Positions 20,251 through 28,413 of a DNA stretch of 64,000 nt are shown here, piece after piece. The notes under the pieces are model-generated. The model did no database searches. It saw only the letters and a program-made list of their open reading frames with translations, and was not told the origin of the DNA. The translations under genes and the position numbers were made by a program. The stretch covers positions 186,001-250,000 of the forward strand of contig NZ_JAWDIR010000045.1 in assembly GCF_046156265.1 (NCBI RefSeq), in the 5' to 3' direction. This DNA is from CAMDHY01 sp046156265. Its GTDB lineage: Bacteria; Pseudomonadota; Alphaproteobacteria; Rhizobiales; Segnochrobactraceae. Position 1 is the first letter of the stretch. Each line of letters opens with the position of its first letter.

Positions 20251-20393
20251 GATCACGCGCTTTTGTGGATCCTTGCTGCGCATATGTTGCGTCAGGCCGC
20301 TTTTGGCGGCAACCCTTCGCAAGGACATGCCCTGGCCTTCGGCGCGAAAAGAGGGGGCGGCGAGCGTCGCCGCCGAAGCTCCGGGAGACACCC
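20251..20393. promoter_or_regulatory. Divergent promoter region, lrp-type / eamA
   Basis: This 143-bp spacer between the divergent Lrp-type regulator and EamA exporter is likely to hold the regulator's binding sites. It includes relatively AT-rich patches (GCGCATATGTTGCG and CCGCTTTTGGCGGC near 20278-20310) suitable for promoter elements, but no diagnostic Lrp consensus was seen. Confidence 0.4.
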
Positions 20394-21356
20394 ATGTCCC
20401 GCATCGCCGCCATCGCCCCCGAAACCACGGCCCCCGCGGCCGGCCCCACACCGACATTGCCCGTCCACCGCGACACCCTCGTCGGCGTGGCCGCGGCGCT
20501 CCTCGCCGTGGCGGTGTGGGCGGGCTGGATCGTCGCGACGCGGCACGCCACCGCGACAGTGGCGCTGCCGGCCGAGTGGCTCGCCGTGCTGCGTTTCCTG
20601 CCGCCGGCGGTGCTGCTGGCGCCCGTCTGGCTGAAGCACGGGCTACTGCCGCGCGGGGTCCCGCTCTGGCTGGTGGCGGCGATGGTGGCGGGATCGGGCG
20701 CGCCGTTCTTCCTCGTTGTCGCCGCAGGCCTCGCCCGCGTGCCGGCGGCCGAGGCGGCGGTCCTGCTGCCTGGAACGATGCCGCTCTGCGTCGCCGTGCT
20801 TGCCGCCATGGTGCTGCGCGAGCGGATCGGCCTCCTGCGCGCCGCCGGCTTCGGCCTGGTGGCGGCCGGCGTGGCTGCGATCGGCTGGGCGGCGCTCGCC
20901 CACGGCGGCGTCGGTCACATCGCGCCGCGCCTCGTGGTGCTCGGCGGGGCGGCGCTGTGGGCGGTCTACACCGTCGCCTTCCGCCGCTCCGGCCTGGGCG
21001 CGCTTTCCGCCACGGCGCTGGTCGCGGTGTGGTCGACGCTGATCGCGCTGCCGCTGGCGCTGATGCAGGGCATCGCGCCACTCGTCGAGGCCGGCCTCGC
21101 CGTGATCGCGACGCAGGTGCTGCTGCAGGGGATCCTGAGCGGCCTCGTTGCCATCCTCGCGTTCTCGGTGGCGGTGAAGCGGCTCGGCGCCAGCAAGGCG
21201 GCGGCGCTGTCGTCGCTGACGCTGGCAGCCGCGACGCTGCTCGCCATCCCCGTGCTCGGCGAGATCCCGAGCGGCGCGGCGCTCGTCGGCATCGCACTGA
21301 CCCTCGCTGGCGTCGTGCTGGCGAGCGGCGTCCTCGCCAGGGGCCGTGCGAGGTAG
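20394..21356 (+). CDS. DMT superfamily (EamA) transporter
   Basis: This 320-residue inner-membrane protein has about ten hydrophobic segments arranged as two EamA repeats; the second contains VKRLGASKAAALSSLTLAAA, a conserved stretch of this family. The ATG at 20394 follows GGGAG at 6 nt, and a longer in-frame reading adds only basic non-membrane sequence. Divergence from an Lrp/AsnC-type gene suggests an amino-acid or metabolite exporter induced by its substrate. It is not closely related to the DMT protein at 16.6 kb by visible sequence. Substrate unknown. Confidence 0.87.
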   Translation: MSRIAAIAPETTAPAAGPTPTLPVHRDTLVGVAAALLAVAVWAGWIVATRHATATVALPAEWLAVLRFLPPAVLLAPVWLKHGLLPRGVPLWLVAAMVAGSGAPFFLVVAAGLARVPAAEAAVLLPGTMPLCVAVLAAMVLRERIGLLRAAGFGLVAAGVAAIGWAALAHGGVGHIAPRLVVLGGAALWAVYTVAFRRSGLGALSATALVAVWSTLIALPLALMQGIAPLVEAGLAVIATQVLLQGILSGLVAILAFSVAVKRLGASKAAALSSLTLAAATLLAIPVLGEIPSGAALVGIALTLAGVVLASGVLARGRAR

Positions 21357-21362
21357 GCGGCG

Positions 21363-21677
21363 CTACGGCTGCGCGCCGCCCTTGGCGACCTCGAAGATAA
21401 AGCGGTCGCCCTCCCGGCGCTGCGACACGAGGGCGTGGCCGTCCTCGCGCACGAGGTTGGGGATGTCGAGCCCAGCGAGCGGGTCGGTGGCGATCACCGT
21501 CAGCCGGCCGCCGGCGGGCAGCTTCGCCAGCGCCTTGCGGGCGAGCAGCACCGGCATCGGGCAGTTGAGCCCGATCGCATCGACGGTCGCCTCGCCGGCC
21601 GATCCCTCTGCGGTGGCTTCCTCGCCCCCCGTCTCCTTGCCCTCGGTCTCCCGCCTCGTCGTCTCGCCGCTCGCCAT
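21363..21677 (-). CDS. TusA family sulfurtransferase
   Basis: This 104-residue protein is a TusA-like sulfur carrier. The conserved active-site motif GLNCPMPVLLARKAL (Cys39, CPMP) is followed by a PAGGRLTVIATDPLAGLDI block. The first ~30 residues form a charged Glu/Thr/Gly-rich extension that most TusA proteins lack. TusA relays persulfide sulfur from cysteine desulfurase to tRNA thiouridine or molybdenum cofactor pathways. Here it stands alone, convergent with the EamA gene (6 bp apart), so its partners cannot be inferred from the neighbourhood. Confidence 0.88.
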   Translation of the reverse strand: MASGETTRRETEGKETGGEEATAEGSAGEATVDAIGLNCPMPVLLARKALAKLPAGGRLTVIATDPLAGLDIPNLVREDGHALVSQRREGDRFIFEVAKGGAQP

Positions 21678-21814
21678 CGCCAGCCACCCCGACTAAGTTT
21701 CCCGCAAAGGTGCGCGCGGCGGTTCGGCCGAGGCCCGCGCGCCATACAACGCGGTCGCCGCCGAGCCAAGAGCCAGAGACGTCCGGGCGCGCCGCAGCGG
21801 GGGGAGACGACGGA

Positions 21815-23632
21815 ATGGGTTTCGGCGCCCGCGTGCGCAGCGAGTTCGCCTACCTTTCGGGGGCGCTGAGGGCGCTGCGGCGCACGGGCAAGATCCGCCG
21901 GGCGCCGAACCGGACCTGGCCCGACGCGGTGGAGGATCTCGCCCGGCGCTATGGCGACCGGCCGGCGCTGATCTCCGAGCGCGAGACGCTGAGCTATCGC
22001 GACTACGACCAGCGCGCCAACCGCTACGCCCGCTTCTTCCGGGCGCAGGGCATCGGCAAGGGCGACTGCGTCGCGCTGATGATGCCGAACCGGCCGGAAT
22101 ATCTCGCCGTCTGGCTCGGCGTCGCCCGCGCCGGCGGGGTGACGGCGCTCCTCAACACCCACCAGCGCGGCGCAGCACTCGCCCACTCCGTCGCCATCGT
22201 CGCGCCGAAGCTCGCGATCGTCGACGCCGCCCTGATCGACGCCTGGGACAGCGCCGCCGAGCCGCTCGCCGAACAGGGCGCGCCGCCGCTGCCGGCCTTC
22301 GTGCACGGCGAGGCCGGCGAGCGGCCGCGCGTCGACCGGCTCATCGAGGCGTTCCCGGACGGCCCGCTCGCGCCGGCCGAGCGCACGCCGCTCACCATCG
22401 AGGACCGCTGCCTTTACATCTACACGAGCGGCACGACCGGCCTGCCGAAGGCCGCCAACATCAACCACTACCGGGTGCAGGCGATCATGGCGGCCTTCGC
22501 CGCCGCGACGAACGCCACCGAGTCGGACCGCATCTATGTCTGCCTGCCGCTCTACCACTCCGCCGGCGGCGTGCTCGCGGTCGGCATCGCGCTGACCACC
22601 GGCGGCTCGGCGGTGATCGCCGAGCGCTTCTCGGCGAGCCGCTTCTGGGACGACGTCGTCGATTACGACTGCACCATGGTGCAGTACATCGGCGAGCTCT
22701 GCCGCTACCTGCTGAACAGCCCGCCGCACCCCAAGGAGCGCGCCCACGGCCTCAGGATCATCGACGGCAACGGCCTGCGCCCCGACGTCTGGCGGCCGTT
22801 CCAGCGCCGCTTCGCCATCCCGCGCATCCTCGAATGGTATGCCGCGACCGAGGGCAACGCGCTGCTGCTCAACTTCGACGAGACGGTGGGTGCCGTCGGG
22901 CGGCTGCCGTGGTGGGCAAAGTTCCGCTTCCCGCTGGAAGTCGTGCGCTTCGACGAGGCGACCGAGCAGCCTGTGCGCGGGCCGGACGGGCGCTGCATCA
23001 AGTGCGCGCCCGGCGAGGTCGGCGAGCTCGTCTCGCAGATCCTCGACGACCCGAAGAAGCCGGCGCAGCGCTTCGAGGGCTATGCCGATCGCGCCGCCAC
23101 CTCGAAGAAGATCGTCACCGACGCCTTCCGGCCGGGCGACCGCTGGTTCCGCACCGGCGACCTGATGCGCCGCGATCGCCACGGCTACTTCTTCTTCGTC
23201 GACCGCATCGGCGACACCTTCCGCCGGCGCGGCGAGAACGTCTCGACCGTCGAGGTCGCCGCCCTCCTCGGGGCGGTGCCGGGCGTCACCGCCGCCTGCG
23301 TCTACGGCGTCGAGATGGCGGGCGAGGAGGGCAAGGCCGGCATGGCGGCGCTGGTGGTGGCACCGCCGTTCTCGCTCGAGGATTTCGCCCGCGCCGTCGA
23401 GGCGGGCCTGCCCGACTATGCCCGGCCGGTGTTCGTCCGCCTCTGCCCGGCGCTGCCGGAAACGGGGACGCACAAGCTCACCAAGCTCGCTCTGGTGCAC
23501 GAGGGCTTCGATCCCGCCGTCGTCGGCGACCCTCTTTTCATGCGGGTCGATGGTGCTTACGTGCCCCTCGACGCGGCGCGCTTTTCCACCCTCGGTGTGC
23601 GCCACCCCCCGGCCCGAGGAGAAACGCCATGA
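21815..23632 (+). CDS. Long-chain acyl-CoA synthetase (FATP/FadD-like)
   Basis: This 605-residue AMP-forming ligase of the ANL superfamily has the AMP-binding P-loop YIYTSGTTGLPKAANINHYR, an EWYAATEGNALLLNFD motif (A5-type), the hinge/ATP motif GDRWFRTGDLMRRDRHGYFFF, and VDRIGDTFRRRGENVST. This combination matches the very-long-chain synthetase/fatty-acid transport protein branch. The reaction is fatty acid + ATP + CoA to acyl-CoA, at the inner membrane face. The ATG at 21815 follows GGGGGAG. Its stop overlaps the start of the DUF924 gene (ATGA), indicating one operon. Confidence 0.88.
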   Translation: MGFGARVRSEFAYLSGALRALRRTGKIRRAPNRTWPDAVEDLARRYGDRPALISERETLSYRDYDQRANRYARFFRAQGIGKGDCVALMMPNRPEYLAVWLGVARAGGVTALLNTHQRGAALAHSVAIVAPKLAIVDAALIDAWDSAAEPLAEQGAPPLPAFVHGEAGERPRVDRLIEAFPDGPLAPAERTPLTIEDRCLYIYTSGTTGLPKAANINHYRVQAIMAAFAAATNATESDRIYVCLPLYHSAGGVLAVGIALTTGGSAVIAERFSASRFWDDVVDYDCTMVQYIGELCRYLLNSPPHPKERAHGLRIIDGNGLRPDVWRPFQRRFAIPRILEWYAATEGNALLLNFDETVGAVGRLPWWAKFRFPLEVVRFDEATEQPVRGPDGRCIKCAPGEVGELVSQILDDPKKPAQRFEGYADRAATSKKIVTDAFRPGDRWFRTGDLMRRDRHGYFFFVDRIGDTFRRRGENVSTVEVAALLGAVPGVTAACVYGVEMAGEEGKAGMAALVVAPPFSLEDFARAVEAGLPDYARPVFVRLCPALPETGTHKLTKLALVHEGFDPAVVGDPLFMRVDGAYVPLDAARFSTLGVRHPPARGETP

Positions 23633-24180
23633 CCCGCAACGCCGCCTCCGATCCGATCGACGTGCTGGACTTCTGGTGGAAAGCGGGGCCGGACAAGTGG
23701 TTCGCGGGCGGGGACGCCTTCGACGACGCCTGCCGCGGCTTCCGTCACCTCACCGAGGCGGCGCGAGAGGGGCAGCTCGACGCCTGGGCCGAGGCGCCGC
23801 ACTCGGCGCTCGCACTGGTGATCGTCACCGACCAGTTTCCCCGCAACATCTATCGCGGCACCGAGCGCGCGTTCGCAACCGACGCAAAGGCGCTTTCGGT
23901 CGCGACGGCGGCCATCAACCGCGGCTTCGACCGGGCGTTCCCGGTGATGGCGCGCAAGTTCTTCTTCCTGCCGTTCATGCACAGCGAGGACATCGCCGAC
24001 CAGGAGCGCGGCCTCGACCTCTACCGGGCGCTGGGCGACCAGGAGGGCTACTACTACATGCTGATCCACTTCGACGTGATCCGCCGCTTCGGCCGCTTCC
24101 CGCATCGCAACGGCGTGCTCGGGCGACAGACGACGCCGGAGGAAGCGGCCTACATGGCGAGCGGCGGCTTCTCCGGCTGA
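23629..24180 (+). CDS. DUF924 family protein
   Basis: This 183-residue protein begins with the family signature PIDVLDFWWKAGPDKWF, continues with LALVIVTDQFPRNIYRGT, and has FFFLPFMHSEDIADQERG and FGRFPHRNGVLGR in the C-terminal half. DUF924 proteins are helical TPR-like cytoplasmic proteins of unknown function, common beside fatty-acid or oxidative-stress genes. The ATG overlaps the acyl-CoA synthetase stop by 4 nt, so it is translationally coupled to it. No catalytic residues are established for the family. Confidence 0.88.
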   Translation: MTRNAASDPIDVLDFWWKAGPDKWFAGGDAFDDACRGFRHLTEAAREGQLDAWAEAPHSALALVIVTDQFPRNIYRGTERAFATDAKALSVATAAINRGFDRAFPVMARKFFFLPFMHSEDIADQERGLDLYRALGDQEGYYYMLIHFDVIRRFGRFPHRNGVLGRQTTPEEAAYMASGGFSG

Positions 24181-24317
24181 TCCGGCCCGGGCGTCGGTGA
24201 GCGATCCGCCGCGGCGATCACGTCAACGCGAGCAACGCTCTCTTGCACGCGCCGTCGTTGCCGAGCGCTCCCGGCCGCGCCAGCTTAAGGGAGCCGATCA
24301 ACGCCCGGAGCAACCCC

Positions 24318-24728
24318 ATGGGCGCCCCCGCCGAGACGCCGCCGACCGCCGTCCTCGCCCCGATCGAGCACGTCCGCCGCGCCGCCTTCGAAAGTGTCGC
24401 GCGCGCCTGCGCCTTCGCGGCGCTCGCCGTCTTCACCTTCGTCATCGGGCTGTCGTTCGATTTCGGCCTGGCGATGCGCACCGGGGGCGTGCTGTCGCTC
24501 CTGATGCTCGCGGTACTCCTGCTCAAGGCGCACGGCGCCGGCACCTGCGACCACCGCCGCACGGAAACCTGGACGCTGATCGATAAGGCGAACCGGCCCT
24601 CGGCCGAAACGGCGCAGTGGGTGGTCGCCACCGTGCTGCGGCAGACCTACCTGCGCTTCGCCCAGCTGACGGCGGCGACATCGGCGATTTTCTGGGCGCT
24701 GGCCACGATGACCGCCCTCGCGAGTTGA
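24318..24728 (+). CDS. Small two-helix membrane protein, unknown
   Basis: This 136-residue protein is not assigned to a named family. It has two adjacent hydrophobic segments (AFAALAVFTFVIGLSF and GGVLSLLMLAVLLL, about residues 45-80), a hydrophilic middle region with CDHRRTETWTLID, and a third weak hydrophobic C-terminal helix (TSAIFWALATMTALA). The ATG at 24318 has GGAG 7-8 nt upstream. Similar small inner-membrane proteins are common in Rhizobiales. It is convergent with the DUF1127 gene, with a hairpin between them. Confidence 0.7.
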   Translation: MGAPAETPPTAVLAPIEHVRRAAFESVARACAFAALAVFTFVIGLSFDFGLAMRTGGVLSLLMLAVLLLKAHGAGTCDHRRTETWTLIDKANRPSAETAQWVVATVLRQTYLRFAQLTAATSAIFWALATMTALAS

Positions 24729-24781
24729 AGGCCGCGGCCGGGACCGACGGCCACCCCGAGCGCCCGGCCCGGAACGCACGA

Positions 24782-24811
24782 CGCCCCGCCGGCGGGGGAG
24801 CCGACGGGGCG
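24782..24811. terminator. Hairpin between convergent genes, probable terminator
   Basis: CGCCCCGCCGGC and GCCGACGGGGCG pair over 11 of 12 positions around a 6-nt loop. It lies between the 3' ends of the small membrane protein gene and the DUF1127 gene. There is no T-run on either side, so intrinsic termination is likely but not certain. Confidence 0.4.
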
Positions 24812-24839
24812 CGGGCTGCCGGCCCGAGGGGAGAGGCCC

Positions 24840-25223
24840 TCAGGCGGCGCGATCTTCTCCGACAATGCGCAGCCGGCGCCGCTCGACGCCGCGGGCGGCC
24901 TCCTCGGCGCGCAGTCCGGCGAGGCGCTCGGCGGCGAGCGCCTTGGTCGCGGCCCGGCGCTCGACGGCGAGGACGCGCATGCGCACCGTCGGGTCGGCGC
25001 CCATCGGCTCGATGATCGAGGCGTGCACGTCGCCGCGCGTCAGGCCGATGTCCTTCAGCATGCGCTCGTCGAAGTGCATCATCTCGAGCGCCGTCCGGCG
25101 ATTGAGGTAGCCGCGCACGATCGAGACCGTCCAGTTCGCCACCGTGGAAGCCGCCACGCGGAGCCCGCGGGCGAAGGCGGAGGGCCGGCGCACGGAACGG
25201 GTGGTGGTGGAGGGAGCGAACAT
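24840..25223 (-). CDS. DUF1127 domain protein, extended
   Basis: This 127-residue basic protein contains a DUF1127 core, with NRRTALEMMHFDERMLKDIG followed by LTRGDVH (about residues 41-67). Most DUF1127 proteins are about 45-70 residues; this one has an additional Arg/Ala/Glu-rich helical C-terminal tail of about 60 residues. Small DUF1127 proteins in Agrobacterium and Rhodobacter bind RNA and affect growth and phosphate or stress responses; whether that holds for this longer form is unknown. It is divergent from a LysR gene, with the shared regulatory region at 25224-25337. Confidence 0.85.
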   Translation of the reverse strand: MFAPSTTTRSVRRPSAFARGLRVAASTVANWTVSIVRGYLNRRTALEMMHFDERMLKDIGLTRGDVHASIIEPMGADPTVRMRVLAVERRAATKALAAERLAGLRAEEAARGVERRRLRIVGEDRAA

Positions 25224-25337
25224 CGGACTGACTCCTCGAAACGTCCGCCGGCACATCCGGCGTGTCGTGAAGATCGCTCCGACCGATTGATGAATCCAAC
25301 GAATGTTTGTAATCTGAGGCATCGGCATCCGTGATGA
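25224..25337. promoter_or_regulatory. Divergent regulatory region, DUF1127 / lysR
   Basis: This 114-bp spacer contains the least GC-rich stretch of the neighbourhood (about 25289-25320, including GATGAATCCAACGAATGTTT). LysR proteins normally bind T-N11-A sites between themselves and a divergent target, so this patch is the obvious candidate operator; the exact site cannot be fixed by eye. Confidence 0.45.
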
Positions 25338-26234
25338 ATGAGACGCCTCGTGGCCACCGTCCTCGATCTCGACCAGCTCCGCAGCTTCGTGGCGATCGCC
25401 GAAAGCGGCAGCTTCACCCGCGCCGGCGACGTCGTGCACAAGACGCAGTCGGCCGTGTCGATGCAGATGCGGCGGCTGGAGGAGCGGATCGGCAAGCCGA
25501 TCTTCGAGCGTGACGGCCGGCAGTCGAAGCTGACGGAAGAGGGCGAGCGGCTGCTCAACTACGCCCGCCGGCTGATCAAGCTGAACGACGAGACGCTCGC
25601 CGCCTTCAACGATACCGAGCTCACCGGCCGCGTCCGCCTCGGCACCCCCGACGACTATGCCGACCGCTTCCTGCCGGAGATCCTCGCCCGCTTCGCCCGC
25701 TCGAACCCGCGCGTCGAGGTGACAGTGGTGTGCGAGCCGACGCCGATGCTGCTCGACTGCCTGCGGGCGAACGACCTCGACGTCGCGATCATCACCAACT
25801 GCGCCGCGGTCGGGCGGATCGGCGGGGCGGTGATCCGCCGCGAACCGCTGTTGTGGGTCACCTCCGCCCGCCACTGCGCTCACGAGGAGACGCCGCTGCC
25901 GCTCGCCCTCGGCAGGCCGACCTGCGACTGGCGGCAGGCGGCGGTGGGTGGCCTCGACGCGCTCGGCCGTCAGCACCGTCTGCTCTATTCGAGCTGGAGC
26001 TCGGCCGCCGTCGGCGCGGCCGTCATGGCGGGGCTCGCCGTGTCGGTGCTGCCGGAGTCTGCGCTCCGGCCGGGCATGCGCGTGCTCTCGGAGACCGACG
26101 GCTTCCCAAGGTTGCCGTTCGTCGAGATCGGCCTCGTCCGCTCGCCCCACCACGCGACGCCGCTGGTCGACGCCCTTGTCGACCACATCGTCTCCTCCCT
26201 CGACAACCTGTCGGTGCCGATGGTCGCCGAGTAG
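25338..26234 (+). CDS. LysR family transcriptional regulator
   Basis: This 298-residue protein has the N-terminal LysR helix-turn-helix LDQLRSFVAIAESGSFTRAG, then HKTQSAVSMQMRRLEERIG (recognition helix), and a periplasmic-binding-like effector domain from about residue 95 (VRLGTPDDYADRFLPEIL). It is transcribed divergently from the DUF1127 gene, an arrangement repeatedly seen in Rhizobiales, so control of that gene is likely. The C-terminal domain is complete. The effector is unknown. Confidence 0.9.
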   Translation: MRRLVATVLDLDQLRSFVAIAESGSFTRAGDVVHKTQSAVSMQMRRLEERIGKPIFERDGRQSKLTEEGERLLNYARRLIKLNDETLAAFNDTELTGRVRLGTPDDYADRFLPEILARFARSNPRVEVTVVCEPTPMLLDCLRANDLDVAIITNCAAVGRIGGAVIRREPLLWVTSARHCAHEETPLPLALGRPTCDWRQAAVGGLDALGRQHRLLYSSWSSAAVGAAVMAGLAVSVLPESALRPGMRVLSETDGFPRLPFVEIGLVRSPHHATPLVDALVDHIVSSLDNLSVPMVAE

Positions 26235-26244
26235 CGGCGACGGC

Positions 26245-27222
26245 TCACCGCCGCTCGCGTGGCGTGGCGAGGCGCCCCTTACGCACCGCCCGGATCGACG
26301 TGCCGAAGTGGCCGGAGAAGGCGCGTGACAGCGTCGCGGTGGAGGCGAAGCCGGTGCGCGCGGCGATTTCGGCCGCCGACAGTCCCGTCTCCTCGACGAG
26401 CGAGCGGGCGATGCCGAGCCGCACCATCTGGTAATATTTTGCCGGCGAAACACCCAGCTCCCGCGGGAAAAGACGCTCCAGCGTGCGCAGCGAGGTCGCC
26501 GCCGCGTCGGCGATGCGGGCGAGCGGCAGCGGCGCGGCAGCGGTGCGGCGCATCTCGGCGATCGCCCGCTCAAGCTGAGGCGCCCGGCGGGCGAATGGCA
26601 GCGAGAGGGCCGCCCTTCGACCGTCGCGGCCGGCCGGGGCGACGTCGTAGACGAACATGTTGGTGACGTCGAAGGCGAGCGCCTCGCCGCCGCGCTCGCG
26701 CACGAGGCGCAGCATCAGCTCCATCACCGTGGTGGCGCCGCCGGCGGTCATCCGGTCGCCGTCGACGACGGTGCGGTCGGCCACGACCGTCACCGTGGGG
26801 AAGGCCTCGGCGAAGTTCTCGAGTTCCTGCCAGTGCACGGTGGCGCGCCGGCCGGCGAACAATCCGGCGGCCGCGAGCAGCCAGGCGCCGACGTCGAGGC
26901 CGGCGAGAACGGGCGTGCGGCGGGCGAGGCGCCGCAGCGCCGAAAGCACCGGCGGCACGACGAAGGCGCGGGCATCGTAGCCCGCGACGACGAAGAGGGC
27001 ATCGAGCGGGGGCGCCGCGGCGGCCGCCGCGTCGGGGGCGATGGCGATGCGGCTCGAGCTTACGGCCGGTCGCCCGTCGACCGTCAGCAGCACATGCTCG
27101 AACAGGCGCCGGCCCGAGAGCGCGTTCGCCGCGCGTAACGGCTCCACGGCGCTGGCGAGCACCATGTTGGAGAAGCCGTCGAAGAGCATGAAGCCGCAGA
27201 CGGTGGGGGCGGCTGGCGACAT
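26245..27222 (-). CDS. GlxA/CdhR-like AraC family regulator
   Basis: This 325-residue regulator has an N-terminal DJ-1/PfpI-like domain (VCGFMLFDGFSNMVLASAVE; nucleophile-elbow region LAGLDVGAWLLAAAGLFAGR) and a C-terminal AraC helix-turn-helix (ARIADAAATSLRTLERLFPR and IAARTGFASTATLSRAFSGH). This architecture is GlxA/CdhR. CdhR activates carnitine catabolism in Pseudomonas. Here the gene is divergent, across 75 bp, from the dehydrocarnitine cleavage enzyme and carnitine dehydrogenase genes, so a role as carnitine-responsive activator is a strong inference. Start at the ATG at 27222. Confidence 0.88.
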   Translation of the reverse strand: MSPAAPTVCGFMLFDGFSNMVLASAVEPLRAANALSGRRLFEHVLLTVDGRPAVSSSRIAIAPDAAAAAAPPLDALFVVAGYDARAFVVPPVLSALRRLARRTPVLAGLDVGAWLLAAAGLFAGRRATVHWQELENFAEAFPTVTVVADRTVVDGDRMTAGGATTVMELMLRLVRERGGEALAFDVTNMFVYDVAPAGRDGRRAALSLPFARRAPQLERAIAEMRRTAAAPLPLARIADAAATSLRTLERLFPRELGVSPAKYYQMVRLGIARSLVEETGLSAAEIAARTGFASTATLSRAFSGHFGTSIRAVRKGRLATPRERR

Positions 27223-27297
27223 GAGAAGATTCTTTGGCGGATTGCGCAAAGTCCGATCCTGCCGCAAAGCGCACTCTCGGGGAAGCGGGAGGACCCC

Positions 27298-28191
27298 ATG
27301 AACACCGAAGTCTTCATCACCTGCGCCGTCACCGGCGCCGGTGCCACGACCGACAAGAGCGCCAAGGTGCCGGTGACCCCGGCCGAAATCGCGGCCGCCT
27401 GCGTCGAGGCGGCGAAGGCGGGGGCGGCGATCGCCCACGCCCACGTGCGCGACCCGGCGACGGGCCGCGGCGCCCGCGACCCGGCGCTCTACCGCGAGGT
27501 TGTCGCGCGGGTGCGCGACAGCGGCGTCGACGTGGTGCTCAACCTCACCGCCGGCATGGGTGGCGACCTGGTCATCGGCTCGGCCGAGAAGCCGCTGCCG
27601 CTGAACGCCGAGTTCACCGACATGGCCGGCGCCGAGGAGCGCCTCGCCCACGTGACGGAGCTGTTGCCGGAGATCTGCACCCTCGACTGCGGCACGATGA
27701 ACTTCGCCGAGGGCGACTACGTGATGACCAACACGCCCTCGACGCTGCGGGCGATGGCGAAGCGGGTGCAGGCGCTCGGCGTGCGGCCGGAGATCGAGGT
27801 TTTCGACACCGGGCACCTCGTCTTCGCCAAGCAGCTCGTCCGCGAGGGCCTGATCGACGACCCGGTGATGATCCAGCTCTGCATGGGCATCCCCTACGGC
27901 GCCCCCGACGACCTCGCGTCCCTCAACGCCATGGTCGCCAACATCCCGGCCGGCTGGGTCTATTCTGCCTTCTCGATCGGCCGCATGCAGCTTCCCTATG
28001 TGGCGATGGCGGCCCTAGCCGGCGGCAACGTGCGGGTCGGCCTCGAGGACAACATCTGGCTCCAGAAGGGCGTGCTCGCCAGCAACGGCGACCTCGTCGA
28101 GCGCGCGGTGACCATCCTCACGGCGATGAACGCCCGCATCCTCGGCCCGACCGAGGTGCGCGAGCGCCTGAAGCTGCAGAAGCGGTGGTGA
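27298..28191 (+). CDS. cdhC: 3-dehydrocarnitine cleavage enzyme (BKACE family)
   Basis: This 297-residue beta-keto acid cleavage enzyme has the zinc-binding AAIAHAHVRDPATGRGARD (His47, His49), LNLTAGMGGDLVIG, DCGTMNFAEGDYVMTNTPST, and a C-terminal VRVGLEDNIWLQKGVLASNG containing the conserved Glu. BKACE enzymes use acetyl-CoA to cleave a beta-keto acid. In the carnitine pathway 3-dehydrocarnitine is converted to acetoacetate and betainyl-CoA. Context with a CdhR-like regulator and a fused carnitine dehydrogenase/thioesterase supports this substrate over 3-keto-5-aminohexanoate. The gene is complete. Confidence 0.87.
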   Translation: MNTEVFITCAVTGAGATTDKSAKVPVTPAEIAAACVEAAKAGAAIAHAHVRDPATGRGARDPALYREVVARVRDSGVDVVLNLTAGMGGDLVIGSAEKPLPLNAEFTDMAGAEERLAHVTELLPEICTLDCGTMNFAEGDYVMTNTPSTLRAMAKRVQALGVRPEIEVFDTGHLVFAKQLVREGLIDDPVMIQLCMGIPYGAPDDLASLNAMVANIPAGWVYSAFSIGRMQLPYVAMAALAGGNVRVGLEDNIWLQKGVLASNGDLVERAVTILTAMNARILGPTEVRERLKLQKRW

Positions 28192-28251
28192 CGAGGGCGC
28201 TTCTGGAAGGCGCTCCACCATTTTTCAACGGCAAGCACTGCCCCCACCGAA

Positions 28252-28336
28252 GTCATTCCCGGGCTTGTCCCGGGAACCCATAGGCCGGCGACACCCGGGA
28301 TGAGGAATGGGTTCCCGGCACAAGGCCGGGAATGAC
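28252..28336. repeat. Long palindromic intergenic repeat inside an operon
   Basis: This 85-bp element has imperfect inverted arms of about 30 bp. It starts GTCATTCCCGGGCTTGTCCC and ends with GGCACAAGGCCGGGAATGAC, and both arms contain CCCGGGAACCCA or its complement. This sequence type is a common dispersed intergenic palindrome in Rhizobiales. It lies in the 222-bp spacer between cdhC and the carnitine dehydrogenase gene, where the folded RNA could affect relative expression. Confidence 0.75.
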
Positions 28337-28413
28337 TCCGAGGGAGTGGCTGGCCACCGAGACCGCTCACCGCTCACCGCCCTCCCCTCACCTTCAACCA
28401 ACCGGACCATTCC

